From: UBA6623 sp965238125
GTDB lineage: Bacteria; Acidobacteriota; Terriglobia; Bryobacterales; UBA6623
Assembly (NCBI GenBank): GCA_965238125.1
Contig: OZ250179.1
Location: 1,550,001 to 1,614,000 of the forward strand
Length of the DNA: 64,000 bases
Direction of reading: 5' to 3'
Below, in pieces: positions 35,321-44,859 of this stretch. Numbering within the stretch: position 1 is the first letter of the stretch; the number at the start of each line of letters is the position of its first letter. The notes beneath the pieces were generated by a model, which saw only the letters and a program-made list of their open reading frames with translations, was not told the DNA's origin and did no database searches. A program made the translations under genes and the position numbers.

Positions 35321-35355
35321 GACGATTTACTCTTCGCACGACGCGCCGACCGCGA

Positions 35356-36153
35356 TCACTCCCCGCGCTCCAGATAAAAGACACGCGGCTTGGTTCCCAG
35401 CTCGCCGAGCAGTTGCGTCGACCTGCCGGTTTCAGTCCACCGGGAAACCTTGCTCTCTTTGTCGGTAAGGTCCCCGAAGACCATCGCTTCGGCCGGACAC
35501 GACTGCACGCACGCCGGTTGCACGTCGCCGTCTTCCACGTCTCGACCCTCGGCCTTGGCGTCGCGCTTGCCTCGCTGCACGCGCTGGATGCAGAAGGTGC
35601 ACTTCTCCATCACGCCCCCGGGGCGGACCGAGACATCGGGGTTCAATTGCAGCTTCAATTCCTCGGGCCAAATCGGGTCGTACCAGTTGAAAAACCGTAC
35701 CGTGTAGGGGCAGTTATTGGCGCAATAGCGGGTGCCCACGCAGCGGTTGTAGACCTGAACGTTCAGGCCCTCGGGATTTTGGTAGGTGGCGTAAACCGGG
35801 CAGACCGGTTCGCAAGGCGCGTCGTCGCATTGTTGACACATGACAGGTCGATATTTGACCTTGATGTCGGGGAATTCGCCCTCGTAGTAACGGTCGATGC
35901 GAATCCAGTGATTCGCACGCCCCTGGGCCGAAGAGGCTTCGTCGGAGAGCGGAATATTGTTCTCGGCGTGACAGGCGATCACACACGCCTCACAGCCGGT
36001 GCAGCGGTCGAGATCGATCGCCATGCCCCACTGCGGGATATGATCTTCGCCCGGCTTCTCGGTTTGCTCTTTCTTTGTGTCTGTTGGCACCTTTCTATCT
36101 CCCTTAGCAGCTCCCGACCAAAATTCGAGGACGCGAAAAAAGGGTATAGCCAC
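35356..36153 (-). CDS. actB2: Alternative complex III iron-sulfur subunit (ActB C-terminal part, separate gene)
   Basis: A 265-residue protein with cysteine motifs for four cubane-type clusters: CTGCEACVIACHAEN, CQQCDDAPCEPVCPVYATY, RYCANNCPYTVRFF with EKCTFCIQR, and ACVQSCPAEAMVF. Layout is that of NrfC/HybA-like ferredoxins. In many complexes it is fused to the molybdopterin-fold subunit as one ActB; here the two are separate genes with 116 bases of repeat DNA between them. Positioned on the periplasmic side, it would link ActC to the haem chain. Confidence 0.92.
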   Translation of the reverse strand: MAIPFFRVLEFWSGAAKGDRKVPTDTKKEQTEKPGEDHIPQWGMAIDLDRCTGCEACVIACHAENNIPLSDEASSAQGRANHWIRIDRYYEGEFPDIKVKYRPVMCQQCDDAPCEPVCPVYATYQNPEGLNVQVYNRCVGTRYCANNCPYTVRFFNWYDPIWPEELKLQLNPDVSVRPGGVMEKCTFCIQRVQRGKRDAKAEGRDVEDGDVQPACVQSCPAEAMVFGDLTDKESKVSRWTETGRSTQLLGELGTKPRVFYLERGE

Positions 36154-36164
36154 CGATTTTCGCC

Positions 36165-36237
36165 GTCCACCGGGGTCGGCAACCAGACTGTTCCACGAGC
36201 GAAAATCGGCTGGCAGTCCCGCTTTTTCGCCCGAACA
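36165..36237. repeat. REP-like repeat inside the complex III operon
   Basis: GATTTTCGCC (36166 region) and GCGAAAATCGGC (36199-36210) form an inverted pair, and 36195-36237 matches the reverse complement of 19608-19650. It occupies the gap between the two ActB genes, where a transcript hairpin could adjust their relative expression. Confidence 0.55.
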
Positions 36238-36269
36238 CGCTTACGCCGCGCGTCGCTGCGGTGTCCGCC

Positions 36270-38435
36270 CTACATCCGCTCATGAGGGACCTCGCGATCC
36301 ATCACCGCGAATTGCACCAGCCCCGGCCGCCGGTCCAGCTTTTCGATCTTGACCGACACCGACCCCATTGCCGGCACCCCGGTCTTTGCCTCGCGCTCGT
36401 CCCCAACCAGCACCAGCGGGTTCGCCCCGCGGCCGGAAGCATACCGACCGTACTCGGTGTGCCCTTGTCCCATGGCCATGCTGATGACCCCGGGAATGGC
36501 CGCCGGGTGGACGTACACCGGCGCTTCGATGGACCCGCCGCTTGAGGTCAGTCGTACGGCATCGCCGTTCACCACGCCCAAGCGCTCGGCCGTTCCGGGA
36601 TCGATCTCGACCGGCAGGCTCCACATAACGCTTGAGATTTGGTCCGGCATCTGTTGCAACCAAGGAAGATGTGCCCCGGTTCCGTCTCCGAATTGCACCG
36701 ATGGGTAGACCTGAAAACGACAGGGGAACTCCCCGTCGCCCGGGTCGGTTTCCGCCGAGCCCTGTCCCGCGATCTCGACCGGACCTGAGCTCGCTACGGG
36801 TTCTCCCGGCTCGCCCCACCAGCCGCCTTGGCGTTCGGCATAGGCCGCGAAGTCCGCCTCGGATTCGCCCCCGGCTCCGAGGTCGTAGTCTCGGTAAAGG
36901 TCGCCGAAGGCGTCGGAGATCGAATAGGCCGCGACCGTGACTCCGGCACGCTTCGCCAACTCCACCAAGACTTCCTCGGTGGCGCGCGTGTCGTAAAGCG
37001 GGCGGACGAAAGCCCCCGATCCATTGACCGCCGGGCGGGCAGCCACTTCCGGAGCGACCAGCGCCTCGGATTCTAGTGTGTCGTGGTCGGGCAAAACCAG
37101 CCGACTGTGGATCGCGCTGTCGTCGAGAAGCGACGCAAAGCTGATCACGGTCTTGCCCGCGAGCAGATTGGCGACGCGAGGCGACGTATACGCCGGATTG
37201 GCGCCATCAAGGAGAACCAGATCGGCGCTCTCCAGCCGCTTTTCAAGATCCTCGAACCGAGGACGTGCTGCTTCGAAGGCCTCGATTCCCAAAGCCGGAT
37301 GCACCCCGCCGGGCTTGCCTATGTTCCCAAGCAGGATATTGAGCGCCCCGGCGGCGACCACCGCATCCAGGGAATTCCGCTGCACGATCGACGCTCCGGG
37401 AACGACAACGGGCGCCTCGGCCTCGGCCAACTCGGTCGCGGTTTGTTCGATCTGCTTGGGGGTCAAACCCGCATCGGCGGCCGCTCGTTCGAGATCCACC
37501 GCGGCGAAGACGTCGCGCACGGCGTCGGACACCACGCCCTTCCCTAAGCCCCCCTCAACCAGCACATGGCCAAGCCCTAACGCCAGGGCATGCTCGCCGC
37601 CGGGCGCAACCGGCAGCCAGCGATCGGCGCTCCAGGCGGTTTGCGAAAAGCGCGATTCCGCGTGAACCAGCTTTCCGCGGATCCCCGGACGCCCCCGCCG
37701 GAAATGTCCGAAACGGCGGGCATAGAGCACCGGGGAAGCCCAGCCTCCCAGAAAATCCGCGCCCAGGCCCAGGACGTACGTAGCGTCTTGGATTTCATAC
37801 GAGGGCAAAACCCTCTGCCCGTGAAGCAGTTCGGCGGCCTGTCGCTCGACAGTGAGATCGCAAACCCCCGTCGTCGTCGCGGCCGAGGCTCCTAGAGCCC
37901 GTAAGAAACGGTCGACAACCACAGCCCGCGTTCCGCTTCCGGGGCCCGCGAGGTAGACAATCCCGGTGGGATTCTTCTCGACCGCTTCCGCGATCAACCC
38001 CCCGGCTTCGTCAAGAGCTTCCTCCCAAGAAATCGCCCGGAATCCGCCCTCGGCCGCGGCATCGCGTTTCAACGGACCGCGCACACGATCGGGGTGATAC
38101 AGGGCCTGCACCGCCGCCTGTCCCCGTCCGCACAGTCGCCCGCCGCTGACCGGATCGAGCGGGTTCCCCTCGATTTTCTTGATCGCGGCAATGCGTTCGC
38201 GGACCTTCTCGCCCTCGACCGTGATTTCGCGCTCCGATTCCATCACGCGAACAATCGTTCCGCAACCGGCACCGCATTGGCGGCAGACGCTTGGATGCCA
38301 CTCCTCTTCGCCCGGTACAATCGCTTCCTCGGGTACGAGCAGCGGGATCAACTCTTGACCCGTCTTGCCGCAGGCGCCGGTAATCGCCCCGCCCGAGGCG
38401 GTTCCCACCAGCTTGAAAAAGTTCCTTCGATCCAT
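36270..38435 (-). CDS. actB1: Alternative complex III molybdopterin-fold subunit (ActB N-terminal part)
   Basis: A 721-residue subunit of the complex-iron-sulfur-molybdoenzyme fold. It starts with a Tat signal (RRNFFKLVGTASGG) and a lipobox-like TGAC. An N-terminal cysteine motif CRQCGAGCGTIVRV with later GGRLCGRGQ suits one cluster. In characterised alternative complex III this subunit holds no molybdenum cofactor and serves structure. ATG 38435 is chosen because the Tat motif follows at once; an upstream ATG (38471) adds 12 unrelated residues. Full length. Confidence 0.92.
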   Translation of the reverse strand: MDRRNFFKLVGTASGGAITGACGKTGQELIPLLVPEEAIVPGEEEWHPSVCRQCGAGCGTIVRVMESEREITVEGEKVRERIAAIKKIEGNPLDPVSGGRLCGRGQAAVQALYHPDRVRGPLKRDAAAEGGFRAISWEEALDEAGGLIAEAVEKNPTGIVYLAGPGSGTRAVVVDRFLRALGASAATTTGVCDLTVERQAAELLHGQRVLPSYEIQDATYVLGLGADFLGGWASPVLYARRFGHFRRGRPGIRGKLVHAESRFSQTAWSADRWLPVAPGGEHALALGLGHVLVEGGLGKGVVSDAVRDVFAAVDLERAAADAGLTPKQIEQTATELAEAEAPVVVPGASIVQRNSLDAVVAAGALNILLGNIGKPGGVHPALGIEAFEAARPRFEDLEKRLESADLVLLDGANPAYTSPRVANLLAGKTVISFASLLDDSAIHSRLVLPDHDTLESEALVAPEVAARPAVNGSGAFVRPLYDTRATEEVLVELAKRAGVTVAAYSISDAFGDLYRDYDLGAGGESEADFAAYAERQGGWWGEPGEPVASSGPVEIAGQGSAETDPGDGEFPCRFQVYPSVQFGDGTGAHLPWLQQMPDQISSVMWSLPVEIDPGTAERLGVVNGDAVRLTSSGGSIEAPVYVHPAAIPGVISMAMGQGHTEYGRYASGRGANPLVLVGDEREAKTGVPAMGSVSVKIEKLDRRPGLVQFAVMDREVPHERM

Positions 38436-38492
38436 CGCTGTTGCTTTGTGCCGGTGCAGCCGGAGGGGCAACCCCGAACCGCGGCCCGAGCT

Positions 38493-38981
38493 CTAGTAAT
38501 GACAAACGACGCAATCGTCGCTCGCCTTGTTCTCCCTATGGCAGTTCACACAGGTCCCCATCGTATGCTTAACCACCGGCTTGGCGATCGTCATCTTGGC
38601 GACTTCCCCGTGACAAACGGCGCACTCAACACCCGCGCGAACATGCGGCGCATGGCGAAATTTCACGAAAGCCAACTCGTGAAATCCATACACCCGCGCC
38701 CACGGTAACTCGCGCTTCTTTTCGGCGTACTCGCGCAAAACCGTCACCCCCGGCCCCTCGGTGGCGACCTTCTCGTGACACAACATACACTTCGACACTG
38801 ACGGCAGGCTGGCTTTCGTGCCGGTATCGGCGGTGCTGTGGCAGTCCACGCACGCCAACCCTTGATCGACATGCTTGTTGTGAGGGAAATCAATCGGCTG
38901 CTGTTGCGCCCATGCGGGTGAGAACAGCGCGACCGCCAGGATGAACAGCAACATAGACGAGCACAAACTCTCGCTCAACAC
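38493..38981 (-). CDS. actA: Alternative complex III multihaem cytochrome ActA (five CxxCH)
   Basis: A 162-residue periplasmic cytochrome c, first gene of the operon. Signal peptide ends SPAWAQ. Five haem sites are visible: CVDCH, CMLCH, CAVCH, CVNCH and CVVCH, with extra His ligands in FPHNKHVD and FRHAPHVR. Known ActA proteins have five haems and the same spacing. Electrons from ActB would pass through it to the monohaem cytochrome or directly to an oxidase. Confidence 0.92.
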   Translation of the reverse strand: MLSESLCSSMLLFILAVALFSPAWAQQQPIDFPHNKHVDQGLACVDCHSTADTGTKASLPSVSKCMLCHEKVATEGPGVTVLREYAEKKRELPWARVYGFHELAFVKFRHAPHVRAGVECAVCHGEVAKMTIAKPVVKHTMGTCVNCHRENKASDDCVVCHY

Positions 38982-39309
38982 GACCGGCGAGACTCTACCT
39001 CTTACATCGTCTCGAGGAGGAAAAAGTGACGATCGGTCATTGTAACAGGTGAGTGGGAGTCTGAAAAACGAGGGGGGGGCGCGACATATATGTGGAGAAC
39101 CGCACCGGTGTTAGCGCGGACGGCCGTCCGCGCCCTGGAGTTTCTACATTCTTCATCCAATGGCGGTGGCATGCCGTGGGGCAGGTCTCCAGGCCTGCCC
39201 ATTCCTGCATCCGCCCATGAGCCGGCGTGCAGCGATCGAAGCGGCGCCCCCACGAGTCGAGTTAATGCCGGCCCTGGGCGCGAACCCAGCGATCTCGCCG
39301 CGAACTAAG
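38982..39309. repeat. Intergenic region with a solo MITE end
   Basis: Promoter region of the act operon and beyond. Bases 39079-39100 read GGCGCGACATATATGTGGAG, which matches the terminal repeat of the MITE-like family, but no partner end or family interior follows. The rest (to the CTAAG target duplication at 39305-39309) holds no supported gene. Confidence 0.5.
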
Positions 39310-40030
39310 CCAGGATTTCCATTTTGGCCCTGGCACGGTCACAGGATACACCCCCGCTGCGCCGAATACCACGTCTTTTCGCGCTGAACCCTGCACATCA
39401 CCTCCGCCGGTAGGCGCCAGGGCTCGTCCGTCCGCTCACAGACGTTGATTGAGCGGACTGAACGGCGCTCCGGCCGACACTGCTCCCTGCGAAACCTTTT
39501 TGGAGCCAAAAACTGTTGATCCTCGCCCGGGCAACGCTACCCACCCGGCACAGGCAGCGCCCAGATCCTATGCAGCATGTCACCGAACAGCCGCCGGTTC
39601 AGATGCCCCTCCGCCAGCAGCAACCAGTAGTAGCGAGCATGCTTGACCAGCCGACCGCCGGTCTTCATCAACCTGTGTTGCAAACTCGTTAGCGACCAGC
39701 TTTTGATTCGCTGCGGCAGCCCTAGCCGCCGCCACAGGTTGCCCAGGTTGTAGGCCAGCACGCTGAGTTGCAGCCGTACCTCGTTGGCTCGGAAGCGGTG
39801 ACACGACAAGCGGGTCCAGTGCGTGGCCTGTTTGCCTTCTTTGATCCACTGCTCCGCCGTGCCGCGCTTGTTGTAGAACCGCACGACCGAGCGGCTCGGC
39901 AAGCTCATGCTCGTCACGACAAATCCGACGCGCGGGAATAGTTCGCCCTGGTGATGCTCGACCTTGGCGACAACTCGCCTTGCCTTCGACCAGCTCTCGG
40001 CCTGATAGCGAAAACTCTTGTAGCGCACTA

Positions 40031-41261
40031 GTATAGCGTTTCATTAAAACATAACCATAGGACAATGTTTCCTGCTAGACTGGTCGCATGGCAGGAAAAT
40101 CGAAGCGTCCCCCACTGCTGCTCACGACCGAAGAGGTGCAACATCTGAAACGGCTGCGGCGTTCCCGCAAGGCTCCGGCTCGGGAGGTGCGGCGCGCCGA
40201 GATTCTGTGGCGCTATCATGGCGGCGAGACAATCGCCGAGATTATGCGGGCCGTGAAGATGACCCGCAAGAGCGTTGCCAAATGGATCGAGCGAGCCCTC
40301 GCCATCGGAGTGCAAGCAGCGCTCAAGGATGCCTATCATCGTCCCTACGAGCCCCGCATCTCCGAGGAGGCCAAGGCCTGGGTGGTGCATTTGGCCTGTT
40401 GCAAACCCAAGGAACTGGGATACGCCGCCGAGTTGTGGACCCGCGGCGCGCTCGCTCTCCACGTGCGCCGGCATGCCGTGGAGGCGGGCTATCCGGCCCT
40501 GGGGCAAGCGGCCAAGGCGACCGTCCACCGGATTCTGGCGGGGCAGCCGCTGCATCCAGAGAAGGTGAAATACTACCTGGAGCGTCGCGACCCGGAGTTT
40601 GAGTCCAAGATGCGGCAGGTGCTGCTGGTCTACCGCGAGGTGGCCTTGCAAAATGAAAGCTCGGGCGAGGGCGGCCCCTCGCCGGGCGTGATCACGGTTT
40701 CGGTGGACGAAAAGCCCGGTGTGCAAGCGATCGCCAACACCGCCCCGGACCTGCCGCCGGTCCCTGGGCGGCATCCTTGTACGGCTCGGGATCACGAATA
40801 CCAACGTCTGGGAACCTGCTCGATTCTGGCGGCGCTGGACTTGCACGACGGCCGCGTAACGGCGCGGGTCGAGCGGCGGCACCGCAGCCGCGAATTCATC
40901 TCACTGCTGAAGGATCTGGACCAATTCTATCCGGCCGAATGCACGATTCGATTGATCTTGGACAATCATTCCGCTCACATATCCAAGGAGACGAAGGACT
41001 ATTTAGCGACGCGGCCGAACCGCTTCAAATATGTGCACACGCCGACCCACGGGTCCTGGCTGAACATTGTGGAGACGCTGTTTGGGAAGATGGCCCGGAC
41101 GTTTTTGAAGCGCATCCGGGTGGAGTCCTGGGAGGAGCTTCGGGAACGAATCCTGCTGGGGATCGCGGAAATCAACGCCGCTCCGGTGGTCCACCGCTGG
41201 AGCAAGTTCGAGGCGCTCGAGGAAGCGCCTGAGTTGGGTATAATTTAATGAAACGCTATAC
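40031..41261 (+). mobile_element. IS630-family insertion sequence nested in IS1380
   Basis: A 1231-base element with perfect 18-base inverted ends (GTATAGCGTTTCATTAAA) and TA duplications at 40029-40030 and 41262-41263. It is unrelated in sequence to the 1093-base IS630 copies. As the host IS1380 is nearly identical to its intact relatives, this insertion is recent. Confidence 0.92.
40088..41248 (+). CDS. IS630-family transposase, single frame
   Basis: A 386-residue transposase in one uninterrupted frame. N-terminal helix-turn-helix: GGETIAEIMRAVKMTRKSVAKWIE. DDE residues: ITVSVDEKPGVQAI (first Asp), IRLILDNHSAH (second Asp) and TPTHGSWLNIVETLFG (Glu). The THGSWLN motif is diagnostic of this IS630 branch. 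Complete, so likely active. Confidence 0.93.
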   Translation: MAGKSKRPPLLLTTEEVQHLKRLRRSRKAPAREVRRAEILWRYHGGETIAEIMRAVKMTRKSVAKWIERALAIGVQAALKDAYHRPYEPRISEEAKAWVVHLACCKPKELGYAAELWTRGALALHVRRHAVEAGYPALGQAAKATVHRILAGQPLHPEKVKYYLERRDPEFESKMRQVLLVYREVALQNESSGEGGPSPGVITVSVDEKPGVQAIANTAPDLPPVPGRHPCTARDHEYQRLGTCSILAALDLHDGRVTARVERRHRSREFISLLKDLDQFYPAECTIRLILDNHSAHISKETKDYLATRPNRFKYVHTPTHGSWLNIVETLFGKMARTFLKRIRVESWEELRERILLGIAEINAAPVVHRWSKFEALEEAPELGII

Positions 41262-42249
41262 TAGGGGCTTGGCGTTCGGCCTGCCCGGTGGCCGAAACAG
41301 GATGTCCTCGATCTCCAGCTCCAGGCTCTTGTTCGCCGGGATGCGAATCACGTAGTCCACGCCGCGCTCCTCCATCGCCTCGTAGATCTCGGGCTTGGCG
41401 AAGGCGGCGTCGGCGCGGAACGTCACCTGTTTGCCCTCCGCCTGTTGTCGTTCGATCTCCGGCAGTAGCAGCTCGTCCCAGTCCTCGGCGCTGTGCACGT
41501 TGCCGGGACGCAGCTTCGCGCCTAGGCAGTCGCCGTGCTGGTTGAACAGCAACAGCGGGTGATAGCAGAGGGACTCAAAATGGCCGTTGTAGGCACTGCC
41601 TTCCTGTTGGCCGTGGACGGGGCTCTCCGTGGAGTCCATGTCGAGCACCACGCGGTCTGAACCGTCGGGAGCTTCGGCTTGCGCGACCAGCTCCCGGTTC
41701 ACTGCCATCAGCCCCAGCAAGTTCTCTTCGCTCGCCAGCATCTCCGTCTCGAAGCCATGCAGCGTCGAGGTCAAGGCTGCTCCGCGATCCCAGTTCCTCT
41801 TCGAGCCGATCAAGCGAAAGGTCGGATCGGCGGATACTCGAACGGCGTCATTGAGGTCCTCGTAGCCAGCGAGTCGGCTGTAGACCGACTGCCGCAGCAG
41901 ATCGGCCAGCGCGAACTTCTTGTTCAAGCCTTGTCGCGAGTCGCTGAGATGCTCGTCGATCAGCTTCCCGAGTCCGAGTCGTTCATCCAGTTCGCGAACG
42001 AGAATCAGACCGCCATCCGAGGTGACTCGCGATCCTTGGAAATCGACTTTGAGAAATCCATTGAACGTGAGCTGAAACGGCTTGTTTTCTTTTTCACCCA
42101 TCGGGTGTTGACCTCCATGGCGTCCTTATCGGGCTCTAGCCCCTATCAATAAAGACGCTGAAGGTCGCTGGATGGTCTGAAGCTCATACATCAAATTGAA
42201 AATGCGGGCTAAGATAACGATAGCCGTCCCGAATGAACGAGGCGACCCC

Positions 42250-42681
42250 ATGCCGGCCACCATGCCCGGAACCTCCGTCCTGTTCCTATGTACCGGCAAT
42301 TCATGTCGCAGCCAAATGGCCGAGGGCCTGTTGCGCGGCCTAGCCGGTGACCGTTTCGACGCGGCGAGCGCAGGGACGAAACCCGTCGGCTTGAATCCTC
42401 TGGCGGTGCGAGCCATGGCGGAACTCGATCTAGACATCTCGAGCCACGCCTCGAAACACGTCGATTCCTTGGCCGAGAAGGAATTTACCTACGTCATCAC
42501 CGTCTGCGACAATGCCCGCGAAACTTGTCCGACTTTCCCCGCTCAGGTGAAGAGTCTGCACTGGAGTTTCGATGACCCCGCCGACGCCGCGGGCGACGAT
42601 GAAGAGCGCATGCCCGTATTTCGCCGTGTTCGCGACGAAATCGCCGCCCGCATCCGAGAGTTCGTCGGGACATTTCAGTAA
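42250..42681 (+). CDS. arsC: Arsenate reductase, LMW-phosphatase (thioredoxin-coupled) type
   Basis: A 143-residue cytoplasmic enzyme reducing arsenate to arsenite with thioredoxin. The P-loop is LFLCTGNSCRSQMAEG (Cys14-x5-Arg20), and the redox Cys pair lies in VITVCDNARETCPTFP. The end motif HWSFDDPADAAGDDEE carries the acid Asp-Pro. Start at 42250; a second ATG at 42262 is possible. IS1380 copy 3 inserted 41 bases upstream and may have replaced the native promoter. No other ars gene is adjacent. Confidence 0.92.
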   Translation: MPATMPGTSVLFLCTGNSCRSQMAEGLLRGLAGDRFDAASAGTKPVGLNPLAVRAMAELDLDISSHASKHVDSLAEKEFTYVITVCDNARETCPTFPAQVKSLHWSFDDPADAAGDDEERMPVFRRVRDEIAARIREFVGTFQ

Positions 42682-43260
42682 GCTGCTTGCCGACTCGATG
42701 CCCCGACGTGGCGTGAGCCTCCAGGCTTGCCGCGCCCCGAGTCATCGGGGTGGATCTTGGGTCCCACTCTCATGCCTGCGAAAATGGGGTCGCGATAGGG
42801 ATGCCGGTCGCCCGGCACCCCCCGCACAGATCCGGACGTGAGCGTTGACTCATACGGCTCTTACCTTGGATGGGTAAAAGCTGCTGCGCAGAAGCTCCGG
42901 CGTGAGCTGATGCAACAGCGAAGTGAACTTCCCCCGTTGCCTTCCGTCGTGCTGCTTGCCGCACGCCTTCCAGCCCCTGGGGGGGCCGGGGGGGGCCTGG
43001 GTAGAAGTCCCCACCCGGGCGAGCCCTGGAGGGCGGTAGGAAACATCCCGTCAACCCAACCTGACGCTACACATCGTAAAACCTCATTTGCATGGCGGCA
43101 TTATGAATGCCGCGGATTCGCGGATTCGGCGTCCAGCGACTCGTACCTCGCCGCCCTAATTCCATGTCGATCTCCGTATGATCGTCATAAGATCTCCAGA
43201 AACACCGTCCCCGCCGGCCGGCCGCGCGGCCTTCAGCCGGCGGACTGTTAGAATGCGATT
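42682..43260. other. Intergenic with degenerate repeat
   Basis: Nearly 580 bases without a supported gene. The part at 42990-43120 (CCTGGGTAGAAGTCCCC, GAGCCCTGGAGGGCGG, GGCGGCATTATGAATGCCG) resembles 5790-5875. The rest shows nothing recognisable. Confidence 0.4.
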
Positions 43261-43350
43261 GGAGGAATGGCCGAGTGGTTGAAGGCGGCGGTCTTGAAAA
43301 CCGTTAGCGGGGCAACTCGCTCGGGGGTTCGAATCCCTCTTCCTCCGCCA
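43261..43350 (+). tRNA. tRNA-Ser (anticodon UGA)
   Basis: A complete class II tRNA. Acceptor stem GGAGGAA pairs with TTCCTCC, followed by discriminator G and an encoded CCA. The anticodon loop is CTTGAAA (43293-43299), so the anticodon is TGA, reading UCA. A long variable arm (GTTAGCGGGGCAACTCGCTC) and a T loop GGTTCGAATCC confirm a serine tRNA. It is not a selenocysteine tRNA, which has anticodon UCA and a longer acceptor arm. Confidence 0.97.
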
Positions 43351-43442
43351 TGCCTTTTGTTTTCTGTAGGTTACATACCATACTATCCACTGTGATCCTG
43401 AATTGACTAGTAACCGGTGCATCTACTAAACACGACGTCTTA

Positions 43443-44535
43443 TTGAGTCTCGCATAATATCCTGTCAATCGAGACAAAGAGAAGACTGTTTCCAGAAAGC
43501 GGTAATCAAGCGCGGTTTGCGGCGCATGCGCCGCAGCGTTTTGCGGGCACGTTCGTCGAGTTCCCAGTAGTCCTTCGGACAGACGTTCGGCAACTCGTGC
43601 TGTTTCCAGTACGCCCAGATGTATTCCACCGGATTCAGCTCCGGCGCATACGCCGGCAAATACTCCGTCACGATATGGCCTTGCGAGAGTTCAATGAACT
43701 CTCGCACCATCCGACTGCGATGCGCCGGCAAGCGGTCCCAGACGATCATCAACGGGCCGTCCATGTGGCGAACCAAGGCCTGCAGAAAGTCGATGACCTC
43801 CAACTCGCCAATCGCGCCGGGATAGAGCCGAAAGTAAAAGTTGCGCAACGTCAACCCGGCCGACACCGAAAGCTTCTGCCAATTGAAGTTGAACTCCAGC
43901 AGCGGCGTCTCGCCGCGCGGCGCCCAGGTGCGGCAACGATGCGGCTTCTGACTCCATCCGCTTTCGTCGATGAAGACGATCGTGCGGTCTTGTTTGCGGG
44001 CTTTTTTTAATGGCCGGCCACCTCTTGCACTTCCAGTCGCGGATGGCCTCTTCGTTGCGCTCGCGGGCTTTGCCGACCGGGCGTTGCGGGCTCCAGCCGA
44101 GCGCCCGCAGGATCTTCCAGACATGGCCCTCGTGATAGCGCACGCCGAACTCGTCTCGGATCAGACGAGCCACCCGCGGACAGCTCCACAACGGCGTCGG
44201 GAAGCCGTGCGCCTCGGGGCCTTCGAGCAGCAGGATCTCCAGGCGTTCGAGCTGCGTGGCGTCTAATAGCGGCTTGCGGCCGGCGCGGCCGGCCTTGCGC
44301 AGCCCGGCCTCGCCTTGCGCCAGGTACTGTCGTCGCCACTCACTGACGGTTTGGCGGGCGACTGTCAGACGCCTGGCGGTTTCGGACTGATTGAGTCCTT
44401 CATCGAGCAAACGCATCGCTTCGAAACGGCGTTTCTCCAATGCTTCGAAATCGCGGCGCTTTCCTTTCGGTGTTCCCATACATAAGAATACGTACGGCAA
44501 CACCAAAAGATGTCACTCTATTTTGCGAGACTCAA
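43443..44535 (-). mobile_element. IS630-family insertion sequence, copy 3 (divergent)
   Basis: A 1093-base element in reverse orientation, bounded by TA at 43441-43442 and 44536-44537. Its length equals copies 1 and 2 but the sequence is clearly diverged; where comparable, its catalytic-domain protein is identical to the truncated copy at the window end. It inserted about 90 bases downstream of the tRNA-Ser gene. Confidence 0.9.
43465..44479 (-). CDS. IS630 transposase, two frames (OrfA/OrfB)
   Basis: OrfA runs from MGTPKGKRRDFEALEKRR at 44479 with its helix-turn-helix; OrfB continues to 43465 with TIVFIDES, LMIVWDRLPAHRS and YAPELNPVEYIW. In this copy the slippery run is A7 rather than A8, so the orfA frame reads AAA AAA AGC and a simple -1 shift no longer enters orfB; +1 or -2 would be needed. 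Either the element is inactive, or one base is missing from the sequence. Confidence 0.82.
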
Positions 44536-44664
44536 TAAGTAATTGCGCATAACCGGCGCAGTGTGTCGTTCGGCCGGCATCGAGCAAGGCGAGCGGCGCG
44601 GGGCGATCTATACGAAGGCTGAGGCGCGGCTCGTGACCCGCATCAAAGACCCCGAGATTGTAAA

Positions 44665-44858
44665 CCCGCATTTTCAATTTGATGTTTGACATCCCGACCT
44701 TCCAGCGGCCTTGAGCGTCTTTATTCATAGGGGCTAGAGCCCGATGAGGACGCCATGGAGGCCAACACCCAATGGGTGAAAAACAAACCAAGCCATTCCA
44801 GCTAAGTTTCAACGGCTTGTTGAAAGTCGATTTCCAGGGATCGCACGTCACCTCCGCC
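44665..44858 (+). mobile_element. IS1380 remnant (5' end only)
   Basis: Begins with the family end CCCGCATTTTCAATTTGATG and runs through the leader into a start that reads MGEKQTKPFQLSFNGLLKVD, then breaks off about 30 codons in. It is diverged from the intact copies. The element is fused directly to another transposase fragment, marking a deletion junction near 44858. Confidence 0.8.
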
Positions 44859-44859
44859 G

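Larger units (their letters stand above)
39537..42101 (-). pseudogene. IS1380 transposase interrupted by an insertion
   Basis: N-terminal 280 or so residues are encoded at 42101 down to about 41264 (through RPPGRPNAKPLV), the rest at 40028 down to 39537 (from RYKSFRYQAESW). The nested IS separates the second catalytic Asp region from the YREK signature, so no active transposase can be made. Confidence 0.92.
39310..42208 (-). mobile_element. IS1380-family element, copy 3, split by a nested IS630-family element
   Basis: Ends CCAGGATTTCCATTTT at 39310 and GCGGG at 42208, with direct repeat CTAAG on both sides (39305-39309, 42209-42213). Removing the nested element at 40031-41261 (and one TA copy) restores a 1666-base IS nearly identical to copy 1. 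It landed 41 bases upstream of the arsC start. Confidence 0.93.

Noticed and set aside
43261..43350. The tRNA with TGA anticodon as a selenocysteine tRNA to support the UGA peroxiredoxin
   Set aside because: The selenocysteine anticodon is UCA (TCA in DNA). This tRNA has TGA, a normal serine structure and a 7-bp acceptor stem.
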